In this document: in pieces, positions 55,724 to 64,000 of the stretch | Layout: every line of letters begins with the position of its first letter | Position numbering within the stretch: the first letter of the stretch is position 1 | Source of the DNA: Cytophagaceae bacterium | GTDB lineage: Bacteria > Bacteroidota > Bacteroidia > Cytophagales > UBA9547 | Reading direction: 5' to 3' | DNA length: 64,000 bases | NCBI GenBank assembly: GCA_027488865.1 | Contig: JAIYAU010000016.1 | Location: 93,564 to 157,563 of the forward strand | Made by a program: the position numbers and the translations under genes | The notes under the pieces: model-generated | What the model saw: only the letters and a program-made list of their open reading frames with translations | What the model was told of the DNA's origin: nothing | Databases searched by the model: none

Positions 55724-55770
55724 CGGGCTAATTTATATTTTAGTAAACCAAATTAATATATAGTTCGTCA

Positions 55771-57075
55771 ATGAGACAAAGATTATTAAGTGAAGGTGCC
55801 AAAGAGTTAAGCTACGAAATAAGAGAAATAGTCAAAAAGGCCTTTCAAATTCAACAATTGGGAACCAAAATTTATTGGGAAAACATAGGTGATCCCATAC
55901 AGAAAAATTTTATTGTCCCTGCTTGGTTAAAAGAATCTATTGGTCAATTGGTAAACGAAAATGCCACATACAGCTACTGCCACTCAAAAGGAGTACCTGA
56001 AACAAGAGAATATTTGGCCAACCTTACTAATAAAAGGGCTGGCGCTCAGATTACCGCAGAAGATATCTTGTTTTTTAACGGATTAGGCGACGCTATTGCC
56101 AAAGTATATCAATACTTAACCCACACCGCGAGGGTAATAGGCCCATCACCTGCTTATTCCACGCACTCATCGGCCGAGGCAGCTCACGCCAACCATCACC
56201 CCATTACCTACAAACTCGATCCAGATAATCATTGGTATCCAGATTTGGACGACCTATACCTCAAAGTAAAATACAATCCAAATATTGTTGCCATTTTAAT
56301 TATCAATCCTGACAATCCAACAGGGATGGTATATCCTTTGGAGTCACTAAAACGGATAGTTGAAATAGCGAAAGAATTTAAGTTGTTTTTAATTTGTGAT
56401 GAAATTTATCTAAATATAACTTACAACGGCGCAAGGGCTTATGCGTTAGCTGAAGTAATTGAGGATGTGCCTGGTATTTCAATGAAAGGTATATCAAAAG
56501 AGCTGCCATGGCCAGGTTCTCGATGTGGCTGGATGGAATTTTATAATCGTGAAAAGGACGTTGAATTTAATAAATTTTGTTCTGCCTTAGAAAACGCCAA
56601 GATGATTGAAGTGTGCAGCACTAAATTACCACAATTGGCTATACCTAGAGTTATGTCTGATGAACGTTTTCTTCGATATAGAAAAGAACTAAACGAACAG
56701 ATTGGAAAAAGAAGTAAACTTATTGCGTCCATTTTAAGCGAGGTGCCTAGCTTAAAGTTTAACGAAACTTATGGAGCTTTTTACAATACCATTATTTTCG
56801 AAGATGGGGTACTAAATAAGAACCAAACATTAAAGATCAACAATCCTGACATATGCAGTTTGGTTGAAAAGTGGGTAGATGACGACAACATGCCCCTTGA
56901 CAAGCGTTTTGTATATTACCTGCTTGGAGCTAAAGGTATATGTGTAGTACCGATCTCATCATTTTGCAGTGATTTACAGGGATTTAGGGTAACATTGTTA
57001 GAAGAAAAAGAAGAAGATTTATTACATATTTTTAAAGGAATTAGAGATGCCGTAATTGAATATGTAAATAGCTAA
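55771..57075 (+). CDS. PLP-dependent aminotransferase, class I/II
   Basis: The 434-residue fold-type I enzyme has the PLP-binding IINPDNPTGMVYP, FLICDEIYLNITY, and the Schiff-base lysine in MKGISKELPWPGSRCGW, with a C-terminal Arg-containing segment QGFRVTLLE. The N-terminal region (YSYCHSKGVPETREYLA) fits the AspAT/AlaAT-like subgroup. It probably moves the amino group between an amino acid and 2-oxoglutarate, but the substrate cannot be read from the sequence. It has its own promoter-like box and precedes accA by 174 bases. Confidence 0.88.
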   Translation: MRQRLLSEGAKELSYEIREIVKKAFQIQQLGTKIYWENIGDPIQKNFIVPAWLKESIGQLVNENATYSYCHSKGVPETREYLANLTNKRAGAQITAEDILFFNGLGDAIAKVYQYLTHTARVIGPSPAYSTHSSAEAAHANHHPITYKLDPDNHWYPDLDDLYLKVKYNPNIVAILIINPDNPTGMVYPLESLKRIVEIAKEFKLFLICDEIYLNITYNGARAYALAEVIEDVPGISMKGISKELPWPGSRCGWMEFYNREKDVEFNKFCSALENAKMIEVCSTKLPQLAIPRVMSDERFLRYRKELNEQIGKRSKLIASILSEVPSLKFNETYGAFYNTIIFEDGVLNKNQTLKINNPDICSLVEKWVDDDNMPLDKRFVYYLLGAKGICVVPISSFCSDLQGFRVTLLEEKEEDLLHIFKGIRDAVIEYVNS

Positions 57076-57217
57076 AATATATAAATTTATACGTATTGGT
57101 TTTATTTGGCATTTGCTAAAGTTCTGTAAATCTGAATTTTGCAAATAAAAATAACCAGACCAACAAAACATTTGGCAAGTTTTGTAAAAAAAATGCCAAG
57201 TTAAAACCTAAGGATTG

Positions 57218-57225
57218 TATCTTTG
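57218..57225 (+). promoter_or_regulatory. Candidate -7 element for accA
   Basis: TATCTTTG matches TAnnTTTG, 24 bases before the accA ATG. A purine-rich stretch (AGGTAAGGA) directly before the ATG may aid ribosome binding, though it sits very close. Confidence 0.52.
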
Positions 57226-57249
57226 TAACTCTAATTAAACAGGTAAGGA

Positions 57250-58224
57250 ATGTATCTGGAATTTGAAAAACCCATCGCAGAGATGGAATCCAAACTTGCC
57301 GACATGAAGGCATTGGCTGATGAAAACGAGGTAAACGTTGATGACGCTATCAAAACGCTTGAAGATAAAATCAAGCAATTAAAAAAGGATATTTATGGCT
57401 CACTCACACGATGGCAACGAGTACAACTCTCTCGACATCCTGAAAGGCCGTATACTTTAGATTATATTGAACTCATTTGCAATAAATTTATTGAGTTGCA
57501 TGGAGATAGAAACGTAAAAGATGATAAGGCCATGATTGGTGGTTTTGCCCAAATAGATGGTAAATCTTTTATGATAATTGGGCACCAAAAGGGGCGTAAT
57601 ACCAAACAACGCCAAATGAGAAACTTTGGTATGGCTAATCCTGAAGGATACAGGAAGGCACTTCGCTTGATGAAAATGGCTGAAAAATTCAATAAACCGA
57701 TAATAACTTTTATTGATACGCCTGGAGCATTCCCAGGATTAGAAGCAGAAGAAAGAGGACAAGGTGAGGCCATTGCGCGCAATCTTAAAGAAATGTTTAT
57801 GCTTAAAGTACCTGTTATTTGTCTTATAATAGGCGAAGGCGCTTCGGGTGGTGCATTAGGTATAGCGATAGGTGATAAAGTACTCATGTTAGAAAATACA
57901 TGGTATTCTGTTATTTCTCCAGAATCTTGCTCGTCTATTTTATGGAGAAGTTGGGATTATAAAGAACAAGCGGCAGAGGCACTTAAACTTACTGCCCCAG
58001 ACATGCAAAAAGCAGGTTTGATTGATGGTATTGTAAAGGAACCCCTTGGCGGTGCACATGTTGATCCCGTTCAGATGGCCAACAAAATCAAAAAGTTGAT
58101 TTTAGAAACTACAGAAGAACTAGAAAAGTTGACACCTGAAGAAAGAATTAGTCAACGAATTGAAAAATTCGCATCAATGGGCGTGGTTAAAGAAATTTCA
58201 GTGCATGAACTTGCACGTTATTAA
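57250..58224 (+). CDS. accA: Acetyl-CoA carboxylase carboxyltransferase subunit alpha
   Basis: The 324-residue cytosolic subunit, together with AccD, transfers carboxyl from biotin to acetyl-CoA to make malonyl-CoA for fatty acids. It begins [15 protein letters not shown] and has the helical linker region, [58 protein letters not shown], and the biotin-pocket [13 protein letters not shown]. Length is typical. The last 20 bases overlap the start of the MBL-fold gene, so both are probably co-translated. Biotin made through bioF and bioB elsewhere in the window is the cofactor of its complex. Confidence 0.97.
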   Translation: MYLEFEKPIAEMESKLADMKALADENEVNVDDAIKTLEDKIKQLKKDIYGSLTRWQRVQLSRHPERPYTLDYIELICNKFIELHGDRNVKDDKAMIGGFAQIDGKSFMIIGHQKGRNTKQRQMRNFGMANPEGYRKALRLMKMAEKFNKPIITFIDTPGAFPGLEAEERGQGEAIARNLKEMFMLKVPVICLIIGEGASGGALGIAIGDKVLMLENTWYSVISPESCSSILWRSWDYKEQAAEALKLTAPDMQKAGLIDGIVKEPLGGAHVDPVQMANKIKKLILETTEELEKLTPEERISQRIEKFASMGVVKEISVHELARY

Positions 58225-59050
58225 TACCGGTTTTTTCAAGTTAGATGGTGGTGCTATGTTTGGTGTAGTACCTAAGTCGCTTTGGAGCAAACATCAGCCG
58301 CCAGACCAAAACAATCTATGTACTTGGGCAATGAGATGCCTGTTGGTGTCATCAGAGGATAGGGTAGTTTTAATTGATACGGGCATTGGCAATAAACAAG
58401 ACTCGAAATTTTTCTCACACTATTATCTTCATGGTGATGACACATTAGAAGGTTCCATTAATCAAGCAGGTTTTAGTTTAAACTCGGTAACTGATGTAAT
58501 TCTTACTCACCTCCATTTTGACCATGTAGGCGGCGCGGTAAAAAAAACTGGAGATAAACTTCAAACCACTTTCGAAAATGCTACTTATTGGAGCAATGAA
58601 TTCCACTGGGCTTGGGCTACTGAAAACCCCAACCCTAGGGAAAAAGCGAGCTTTCTATCAGAAAACATATTACCAATAATAGACAGTGGGCAATTAGAAT
58701 TTATCAATCCAAGGGGAACATCTCCGTTTGGTAAAATTTCTTTTATCTGTGTGGATGGGCACACAGAAAGACAAATGCTCCCACTTGTTGAGTTTAAAGA
58801 CCATAAAATACTATTCGTTGCCGATTTAATTCCTTCCATATCGCACATTGCCCCAGTTTATACAATGGCTTATGATGTAAGGCCATTATTATCTATGCAA
58901 GAAAAGGCGAATATCCTGGAAATAGCTGCAAATGAAGGATATATTTTATTTTTTGAGCATGATCCTATTTATGAAGCTGCTACAGTGGTAAAATCTGAAA
59001 ATGGTATTGTTCGAATCGATCAAAAAGGTGCACTTAAGGATTTTATATAG
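58205..59050 (+). CDS. MBL-fold metallohydrolase
   Basis: ATG 58205 ([16 protein letters not shown]) gives 281 residues. A start further upstream would only repeat accA sequence in another frame. It shows the metal-binding [10 protein letters not shown], the later VDGHTERQM histidine, and VADLIPS, plus a C-terminal FFEHDP. This matches the metallo-beta-lactamase superfamily group that includes N-acyl-homoserine lactonase-like and N-acylphosphatidylethanolamine phospholipase-like enzymes. No signal peptide is seen, so it is cytosolic. The 20-base overlap with accA suggests a shared transcript, but a lipid-related role is only a guess. Confidence 0.87.
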   Translation: MNLHVINTGFFKLDGGAMFGVVPKSLWSKHQPPDQNNLCTWAMRCLLVSSEDRVVLIDTGIGNKQDSKFFSHYYLHGDDTLEGSINQAGFSLNSVTDVILTHLHFDHVGGAVKKTGDKLQTTFENATYWSNEFHWAWATENPNPREKASFLSENILPIIDSGQLEFINPRGTSPFGKISFICVDGHTERQMLPLVEFKDHKILFVADLIPSISHIAPVYTMAYDVRPLLSMQEKANILEIAANEGYILFFEHDPIYEAATVVKSENGIVRIDQKGALKDFI

Positions 59051-59062
59051 ACCAAATCTTAT

Positions 59063-60547
59063 TTACAATATGTCAAAATATTGATTTCCTCCACGATACA
59101 TGTGAGAATTAACATAATTTTCAACAGGAATATAGAAGGTAAATTTGGTAAACTTAGCTTCCACGCTTTCAACTTTTATTGTGCCATTCAATTTCTCCAA
59201 GGCCTTTTTAGCCAAATATAAACCTAATCCATGGCCAGTAGACTTTGCATGGGCTCGATAAAACATCAAAAATATTTTATCTATTTGGTCAGATGGTATA
59301 CCATCTCCATTATCTTCTACTTCAAATTCAATTCCAAAAAGTGACTTTTTGGCTCTAATAAATATCGGCCTGCTTTCGGTTAAATTTCTATACTTTAGGC
59401 TATTATCTATCAAACAGTCAAACACCACTCTTACCAACTCTTCATCAGTTTCCAACTTAAGATTATCCTCGGTTTGTATTAAAATTTTATGTTCTGGATA
59501 CTTATCTGCAATGTGAAAAAATAAGGCTAAAATATCGACTTCTTTTAAAAGTAACTCCCTTTGATTAAGACTATTTACCCTATTTAGCTTATCAATGAGT
59601 AGCTCCATTTCTTCAATGGTTTGTAAGAAGTAGCTTGTGTATTCTGCCACTTGATCTGTAGCCACATTAGCAGTGAGTAGATTTGCCAAACCCCTCATGC
59701 GTGCAATTGGTCCTTTGATATCGTGGTAAGAACTATACAATAAACGATCTAGTTCGTTTAAGGCTTTTTGCAATTTTAAATTTGTTTCTTCAAGTTTTTG
59801 AGTTCTTGAAGCCACCAACCACTCCAAATTTTGATTTACACTTTTTAATTCCTCATTGGCCTCCTTTAGATCCTCCCGCGCTATTGTAAGCTCCTTATAC
59901 CGTTGGTCGGTCTCATTTTTACTTTTTAACAACTCTTTATTTGAATCTTCAAGTTCAATTTTAAGTAAAAATTCCCTTTTGTATGATTCGTATCTAAAAT
60001 AAATTATAACAGGATGCAGCACCATTAGTGTCAACAATACTGCACCACCATCTAACATGGCAAGCTTTATAGAGAAAGATTGGTAGTAAAGATCTAACAA
60101 AAAATATATAAAAATAGATGACAACACCACAAAAAGTGAATGATACCAGGGCCATAAAATAAACAATGAAGCTGCTAAAAAAACAGTACAATAGGCAATA
60201 TTATGTTGGTATAGATATTCTGCACTACCTAAAACACACCCTAAAGCACAAAACCAAGAAACAGCACAAAATGAAAAGTAGGTTAAATAAATTTCGGGTG
60301 TTTTATACTTTTTTTGTATTATCAGCCAAATGATAATAATGGCTGTTATGCCTAGCCTAAGTTTAGTTAGAAACCAATAATTGTCTGGTGGGGTAGTGTA
60401 TTTATCAAAAAAAGCAAATAAAGGAAATATAATAATGGCCATTAAGCACATGAGCTCATGTATTCGCCTCGATTGATGACCGAGTGGTACCATCCATCTA
60501 TTATCGAAATTAGAATCAGAGCTAACAAGGAGATTGGTAGAAATCAC
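59063..60547 (-). CDS. Membrane histidine kinase with a coiled-coil signalling region
   Basis: Up to 494 residues if the GTG at 60547 is used; an ATG at 60493 (MVPLGHQSRRIHEL) is an equally plausible start. About six hydrophobic helices fill residues 34-185. They are followed by a charged coiled coil (195-265), the H-box YHDIKGPIARMRG with His275, and an ATPase domain with N-box CLIDNSLKYRN, G1 EDNGDGIPSDQ and G2 GHGLGLYLAKKA. No sensor domain other than the membrane part is seen. The H-box resembles that of the kinase at 1120-3087. No response regulator is adjacent. Confidence 0.88.
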   Translation of the reverse strand: MISTNLLVSSDSNFDNRWMVPLGHQSRRIHELMCLMAIIIFPLFAFFDKYTTPPDNYWFLTKLRLGITAIIIIWLIIQKKYKTPEIYLTYFSFCAVSWFCALGCVLGSAEYLYQHNIAYCTVFLAASLFILWPWYHSLFVVLSSIFIYFLLDLYYQSFSIKLAMLDGGAVLLTLMVLHPVIIYFRYESYKREFLLKIELEDSNKELLKSKNETDQRYKELTIAREDLKEANEELKSVNQNLEWLVASRTQKLEETNLKLQKALNELDRLLYSSYHDIKGPIARMRGLANLLTANVATDQVAEYTSYFLQTIEEMELLIDKLNRVNSLNQRELLLKEVDILALFFHIADKYPEHKILIQTEDNLKLETDEELVRVVFDCLIDNSLKYRNLTESRPIFIRAKKSLFGIEFEVEDNGDGIPSDQIDKIFLMFYRAHAKSTGHGLGLYLAKKALEKLNGTIKVESVEAKFTKFTFYIPVENYVNSHMYRGGNQYFDIL

Positions 60548-60794
60548 TTCAAATCGTTCAGGTTATGTCTAGCTGTATACGTCGTACCTACTTTAAAGTT
60601 CAATAAACCTATTTATAATTGCGATATAATCAAAGACCCTGATTTAGAATTTCGGGAACCACTTTTGTATTTTAATAAATAAAACTAATTAGAAAATATT
60701 CAATAATATATATATCCGAAATATATTTAAACCCATTTTATTAATGTTATCTGCTAATACCGACCAATCTATACATTCATTAAAATAATAGAAA

Positions 60795-61571
60795 TTAGGT
60801 TAGCCTTTCTCTTAGTTCAGCCAATTCCACTTGAAAACTTCTCATCATTTGCATAATACTATTAAGATTTAACTCGGTTGGGTCGTAGTTTTGAGTGTCA
60901 ATTTTACAGGTATATTCCCATAATTCTAGCACTTCATTGATGGGAAGTTCGTAGGGTTTATAAAAACTGTTATCAGACTTTAAAATCAATATTCCGTCTT
61001 TTGTTTTGTCTGTATAAATCCTTTTATAATTTATTCCGCTTTCTTTAGTCACTACTATGTAGGTTTGTCCAGATTTTAGCTCTTGAATATTTTCAATAAA
61101 CTTACTCACTACAAAAGACCCATCTTTTACCCAAGGCTCCATAGAATCTCCTTTGATAGGAAAGGCACGGTGCTTGCCTGTAGGTACAAAAGGCAACCGC
61201 AACTGAGGAAGTGAGGAAATGTATTCAGGATCGCTGTAGCCTATTTGGTAGCCCGCTGATGCCTTAATAGGCACCAGTTCAATGACATTTTCGTTTTGCT
61301 CGGTTATAATAACAGGAAATAAAATACGATTATTCCCAATTTCGATAAATACATCATCTTTAGCCCCAGTAAGATCATTTTTAATAAATGCGTCAATTGG
61401 CAACCTAAAAAAATTGGAATATTTGATTAAAGTCTCTTGACTTGGCTCAGCACGATTGTCTTCATAAGATGCAAGTTGCCCTCTTGTAAGATCAAACTCA
61501 TCTGCTAATGCTTGCTGAGAAAGACCTTTCTTATTTCTTAAATATTTAATGTTTGAAGCAAATAGTTGCAT
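60795..61571 (-). CDS. XRE helix-turn-helix / S24 peptidase-fold transcriptional regulator
   Basis: ATG 61571 (MQLFASNIKYLRNKKG) gives 258 residues. A TTG six codons earlier lies inside an operator-like palindrome and is unlikely. The N-terminal XRE helix-turn-helix (8-62) contains LSQQALADEFDLTRGQLASYE. The C-terminal LexA/CI-like S24 domain has Ser143 in IKGDSMEP and Lys183 in INYKRIY, the catalytic dyad of self-cleaving repressors. A possible cleavage dipeptide Ala106-Gly107 lies in IKASAGYQIG. A perfect-looking promoter-operator overlap upstream (61574-61628) suggests it represses itself. It may answer DNA damage or another stress. Confidence 0.88.
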   Translation of the reverse strand: MQLFASNIKYLRNKKGLSQQALADEFDLTRGQLASYEDNRAEPSQETLIKYSNFFRLPIDAFIKNDLTGAKDDVFIEIGNNRILFPVIITEQNENVIELVPIKASAGYQIGYSDPEYISSLPQLRLPFVPTGKHRAFPIKGDSMEPWVKDGSFVVSKFIENIQELKSGQTYIVVTKESGINYKRIYTDKTKDGILILKSDNSFYKPYELPINEVLELWEYTCKIDTQNYDPTELNLNSIMQMMRSFQVELAELRERLT

Positions 61572-61573
61572 TG

Positions 61574-61608
61574 TTAATATATTTATCAATATCTGACAAA
61601 TATATTAA
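61574..61608 (-). promoter_or_regulatory. Operator-like palindrome over the promoter of the XRE-S24 gene
   Basis: TTAATATATTTATCA (61574-61588) and TGACAAATATATTAA (61594-61608) form an inverted repeat with 14 of 15 positions matching and a five-base centre ATATC. It starts three bases before the ATG and its right arm contains the -7 box (TATATTTG on the minus strand, 61597-61604). Occupancy by a dimer would block the promoter. Confidence 0.72.
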
Positions 61609-61628
61609 TTATTCAAGGTTAAATCAAA
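61597..61628 (-). promoter_or_regulatory. Promoter of the XRE-S24 regulator (-33/-7 type)
   Basis: On the minus strand, TTTG (61625-61628) is followed after 20 bases by TATATTTG (61597-61604), matching the Bacteroidota consensus in both boxes. The -7 box is 25 bases before the ATG at 61571. Transcription should start inside the palindrome. Confidence 0.68.
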
Positions 61629-61791
61629 TACAAATTATGTTACATCAGGCAATTCAAATACCAAAAGTGAGGGAAAGAGCATTTGATTCCGGAATAATAG
61701 CACAAATCTATTTTTTCCATTAATAATTTTAATAAATCAACATTTACTGTTTATTTTTACTCTAATATCATATTAAAATTAGTAATACTAG

Positions 61792-63876
61792 ATGCGACCT
61801 TTCATACTAACCCTCCTATTATGTAATTGTTTGATTTCAACTATAAGTGTTGGGCAAAACTTAGACACAGTTACCTCGGGTCGATTTGACAATGGAAAAA
61901 TGTGGACTTTTGACACCCCTCCCATAGAATATTTAACCCAAACATATGGATTTACCCCATCACAAGGATGGATAGATAGTGCGAGAATGTCAGCACTGCG
62001 ATTTGCTACCTACTGCTCGGCGTCCTTTGTAAGTCAAGATGGACTAGTAATGACTAACCACCACTGTGCTCGTGAATCAGGTACTGCTGTGCAACGCAAA
62101 GGAGAAGACTTTAACAAAGACGGTTTTTATGCCGCTAAACTAGCCGATGAACGAAGAGTACCTAATTTATTTGTAGACCAACTTATTAAGTTAAAGGACG
62201 TTACCATTGAAGTAAAAGAGGCTATGGCGCGTGGCACAAAAAAAAAAAAAAAAATTATTTTGAGAGATTCCATTATTAAGGTGATTAAAGAAAAGTATAA
62301 ATTAATAGACGAATGGAAAGGACTTGAACTTCAAGTAGCCATTTTTTACAAAGGTGCTAAGTTTTCACTATATGGTTTTAAAAGGCATACTGATGTAAGG
62401 CTTGTTTTTGTTCCTGAACTACAATTGGGCTTTTTTGGAGGAGATCCTGACAATTTCACTTACCCACGTTATGCCCTTGATTGTTCGTTCTTTAGGGTCT
62501 ATGATCAAAATGGAAAACCTATTAAAACAAACTATTTCTTCAAATTTGACCCTAATGGTATTAGAGAAAATGAACCCGTTTTTGTAATAGGAAATCCTGG
62601 ACGAACCGATCGACTTAGCACCATGTCACAATTAAATTTTTTCAAAGAGCAGCTTCTCCCTGTCACCTTGATGTACTTAAAAAACAGAGGTGAGGTATTA
62701 AGAAAATTTAATGTTTCCGCTAAAAGTGACTCAGTATTAAATAGAATTTTTAGCATTGAAAACAGTAGAAAAGCAATAACCGGGCAATTAAATGGACTTC
62801 ATGACCCATATATTTATGCTAAAAAAAGCGCTTTTGAAAAAGAATTCAAAAATAAAGTGGGTAACAATCCTGCGTTATCAAACAAATTGACGCTTTGGAG
62901 CAGTATTGACTCTTGTAGATCTATTTATAAAACAGTATATCCTTCACTATTTCTTTTTCAACCTAGTACAATGGCGGCTAATGGACTAGAAATAAGTAAA
63001 AAAATTAACGAATATGTTGATATTCTTAAGGTTGGCAAAGATACTACAAGAATAAAAATTTTAAAAAAGGAACTAGAGGCTTACAAACCTTCAACACATT
63101 TACAACTTGAAAAAGATCTTTTATTGACACATTTCGAAGAAGCAAGTCAACTTTTAGCCGCTAATGATGAATACTGGTCTAAGGTAAACGCTTCTAAGCC
63201 TTTTGCAGAGTATGTAAATAAAATTGTTTCCGAAACCAAACTTTACCAAGTTGATTTTGTTAAAAGTATATTAAAAAGTCAAAAAGACAGCATTCTTATC
63301 TTACCAAACGACCCTTTAATCTCGTTAGGTGGCGTCCATTATAATCTATTTAAAAATGCAAAAAAATCGGCAGATGAGGTATTGAATAAAGAAACATTGC
63401 TTCACAGTGCAATAGCCCAATTGCAATTTGAAGTTTACGGAAACCAAATACCTCCTGATGCCAATTTCAACCTAAGAATTGCCGATGGAATAGTTAAAGG
63501 TTATAGATATAATGGGACAGAAGCACCAATCCAAACCACCTTTTTCGGCTTGTATGATAGATACTATTCTAACAAACAAACATTCCCGTGGTCGCTACCT
63601 GAAAAATGGAAAAATCCTACTAAAGAACTACTAAGGTCTCCTATGAACTTTGTTTCAACCAACGACATTATTGGTGGCAACTCTGGAAGCCCAATGATTA
63701 ATAAAAAAAGGAAGGCGGTTGGGCTTATTTTTGATGGAAATATAGAGAGTTTACCAGGAAGATTTATTTATCTAGATGAGCTTAACAGAACCGTAAGCGT
63801 ACATACAGGTGGTATACTTGCAGCTCTTAAAGATATTTACAAAGCAAAAAGGATATACAATGAGTTAATCAAATAA
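61792..63876 (+). CDS. S46 family dipeptidyl peptidase (DPP7-like)
   Basis: The 694-residue periplasmic serine peptidase has a signal peptide (LTLLLCNCLISTISVGQ). The double-beta-barrel catalytic halves carry the TNHHC motif (His90/91) and Ser631 in GGNSGSPM. The residue 18 positions after the serine, which sets P1 choice, is Gly649 (FDGN). DPP7 has Gly there and prefers hydrophobic P1, whereas DPP11 has Arg and prefers Asp/Glu, so DPP7 type is inferred. Near 62238-62254 a run of 17 A encodes five lysines and could slip. The next gene starts 13 bases after the stop. Confidence 0.93.
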   Translation: MRPFILTLLLCNCLISTISVGQNLDTVTSGRFDNGKMWTFDTPPIEYLTQTYGFTPSQGWIDSARMSALRFATYCSASFVSQDGLVMTNHHCARESGTAVQRKGEDFNKDGFYAAKLADERRVPNLFVDQLIKLKDVTIEVKEAMARGTKKKKKIILRDSIIKVIKEKYKLIDEWKGLELQVAIFYKGAKFSLYGFKRHTDVRLVFVPELQLGFFGGDPDNFTYPRYALDCSFFRVYDQNGKPIKTNYFFKFDPNGIRENEPVFVIGNPGRTDRLSTMSQLNFFKEQLLPVTLMYLKNRGEVLRKFNVSAKSDSVLNRIFSIENSRKAITGQLNGLHDPYIYAKKSAFEKEFKNKVGNNPALSNKLTLWSSIDSCRSIYKTVYPSLFLFQPSTMAANGLEISKKINEYVDILKVGKDTTRIKILKKELEAYKPSTHLQLEKDLLLTHFEEASQLLAANDEYWSKVNASKPFAEYVNKIVSETKLYQVDFVKSILKSQKDSILILPNDPLISLGGVHYNLFKNAKKSADEVLNKETLLHSAIAQLQFEVYGNQIPPDANFNLRIADGIVKGYRYNGTEAPIQTTFFGLYDRYYSNKQTFPWSLPEKWKNPTKELLRSPMNFVSTNDIIGGNSGSPMINKKRKAVGLIFDGNIESLPGRFIYLDELNRTVSVHTGGILAALKDIYKAKRIYNELIK
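62238..62254 (+). repeat. A17 homopolymer inside the S46 peptidase gene
   Basis: Seventeen consecutive A bases encode five Lys codons (residues about 150-154) after Arg-Gly-Thr. No other A-run this long was noticed in the window. One-base slippage would truncate the peptidase soon after. Confidence 0.9.
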
Positions 63877-63889
63877 CAAACCAAATAAT

Positions 63890-64000
63890 ATGAAAATAGC
63901 AAAGAGTAAAATAAAAGACTTTAAGCGACTGATATTAATGCTTTTGGCAATATTATTTTTTATAGTCGTGGCTGTTTTCGCCTTTTCTTACTTTATGGAG
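63890..64000 (+). CDS. N-terminal part of a membrane protein (partial, runs off the window)
   Basis: ATG 63890 opens a frame that is still open at the right edge (37 codons). It reads MKIAKSKIKDFKRLILM followed by a strongly hydrophobic stretch (LLAILFFIVVAVFAFSYF), a single N-terminal membrane anchor or signal helix with a positively charged front. It starts 13 bases after the S46 stop, suggesting the same operon. Too little is visible to name it. Confidence 0.6.
   Translation, partial: MKIAKSKIKDFKRLILMLLAILFFIVVAVFAFSYFME

Larger units (their letters stand above)
55382..55770. other. 389-base intergenic region between divergent kdsB and aminotransferase genes
   Basis: It is very AT-rich and holds two promoter-like boxes: minus-strand TAATTTTG (55407-55414) for kdsB and plus-strand TACCTTTG (55716-55723) for the aminotransferase. 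No reading frame of useful length, RNA gene or strong repeat is visible. Confidence 0.5.

Noticed and set aside
57173..57199. TTGGCA/TGCCAA inverted repeat before accA as a terminator
   Set aside because: The stem is only six base pairs with a 15-base loop, and it lacks a following T-tract in the plus direction.
57462..57887. A 141-codon minus-strand frame inside accA
   Set aside because: It lies wholly antisense to a clear, full-length accA and resembles no protein; long antisense frames are expected there.
60458..60682. Plus-strand 74-codon frame partly in the gap beside the second histidine kinase
   Set aside because: Its first third is antisense to the kinase gene, it has no motif, and its composition gives no coding signal beyond chance.

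Overview
The window is a gene-dense, AT-rich chromosomal segment from a member of the Bacteroidota. Four things point there. Several upstream regions carry the phylum's -7 element TAnnTTTG, twice with a TTTG -33 element at the right distance. One secreted protein ends in a type IX secretion (T9SS) type A sorting domain. There is a DUF4249 lipoprotein next to a TonB-dependent receptor with a carboxypeptidase-like N-terminal domain. The phylum's usual peptidases (S9B DPP IV, S46, M1), a 7TMR-DISM histidine kinase, TamB and KdsB are all present. I see no rRNA, tRNA, CRISPR array, insertion sequence or phage block. This is ordinary core and lifestyle chromosome with a few unusual operons.

Layout. 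1-1.1 kb: end of sdhA and complete sdhB, closed by a hairpin terminator. 1.1-6.4 kb: a sensor kinase, a 54-residue lipoprotein missed by length filters, then sppA-bioB on the minus strand. 6.5-12.1 kb: agmatine deiminase, a ceramidase-like membrane hydrolase overlapping bioF, DPP IV, and a small membrane protein. 12.1-19.1 kb (minus): the ABC-F protein Uup, a DUF3127 protein, asd, an acyltransferase-3, and a Pif1-like helicase. 19.4-21.5 kb: ffh-ung. 21.5-23.7 kb (minus): a secreted Cys-rich protein and a beta-lactamase-like serine hydrolase. 23.9-28.7 kb (minus): a tightly packed four-gene set (flippase-like protein, kinase-like protein, GT-C-like membrane protein, GT2). 28.9-35.4 kb: pyrC, a 1298-residue SF1 helicase, and a membrane-anchored esterase. 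35.5-40.1 kb (minus): FHS sugar transporter, HGSNAT/NagX-like transmembrane acetyltransferase, and acetyl-CoA synthetase. 40.1-43.1 kb (minus): a T9SS cargo protein and tsaD. 43.1-47.7 kb: tamB, head to head with tsaD. 47.7-54.4 kb (minus): DUF4249 lipoprotein, TonB receptor, and an M1 peptidase fused to a beta-barrel-like domain. 54.6-59.1 kb: kdsB (minus), an aminotransferase, and accA overlapping an MBL-fold hydrolase. 59.1-61.6 kb (minus): a second histidine kinase and an XRE-S24 regulator. 61.8-64 kb: an S46 dipeptidyl peptidase and the start of a membrane protein.

How it fits together. The secreted and envelope peptidases (DPP IV, S46, M1, SppA) with a TonB receptor suggest a peptide-using heterotroph that respires through succinate dehydrogenase. 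Biotin synthesis (bioB, bioF) and accA serve lipid synthesis, and kdsB serves LPS. The most notable local findings are four. The XRE-S24 gene has a near-perfect palindrome covering its own -7 box. The sugar permease, transmembrane acetylase and acetyl-CoA synthetase form a compact operon. The four-gene glycolipid-like operon includes a kinase-like protein with an unrecognised N-terminal half. The M1 peptidase carries a large C-terminal domain that looks like an outer-membrane barrel.
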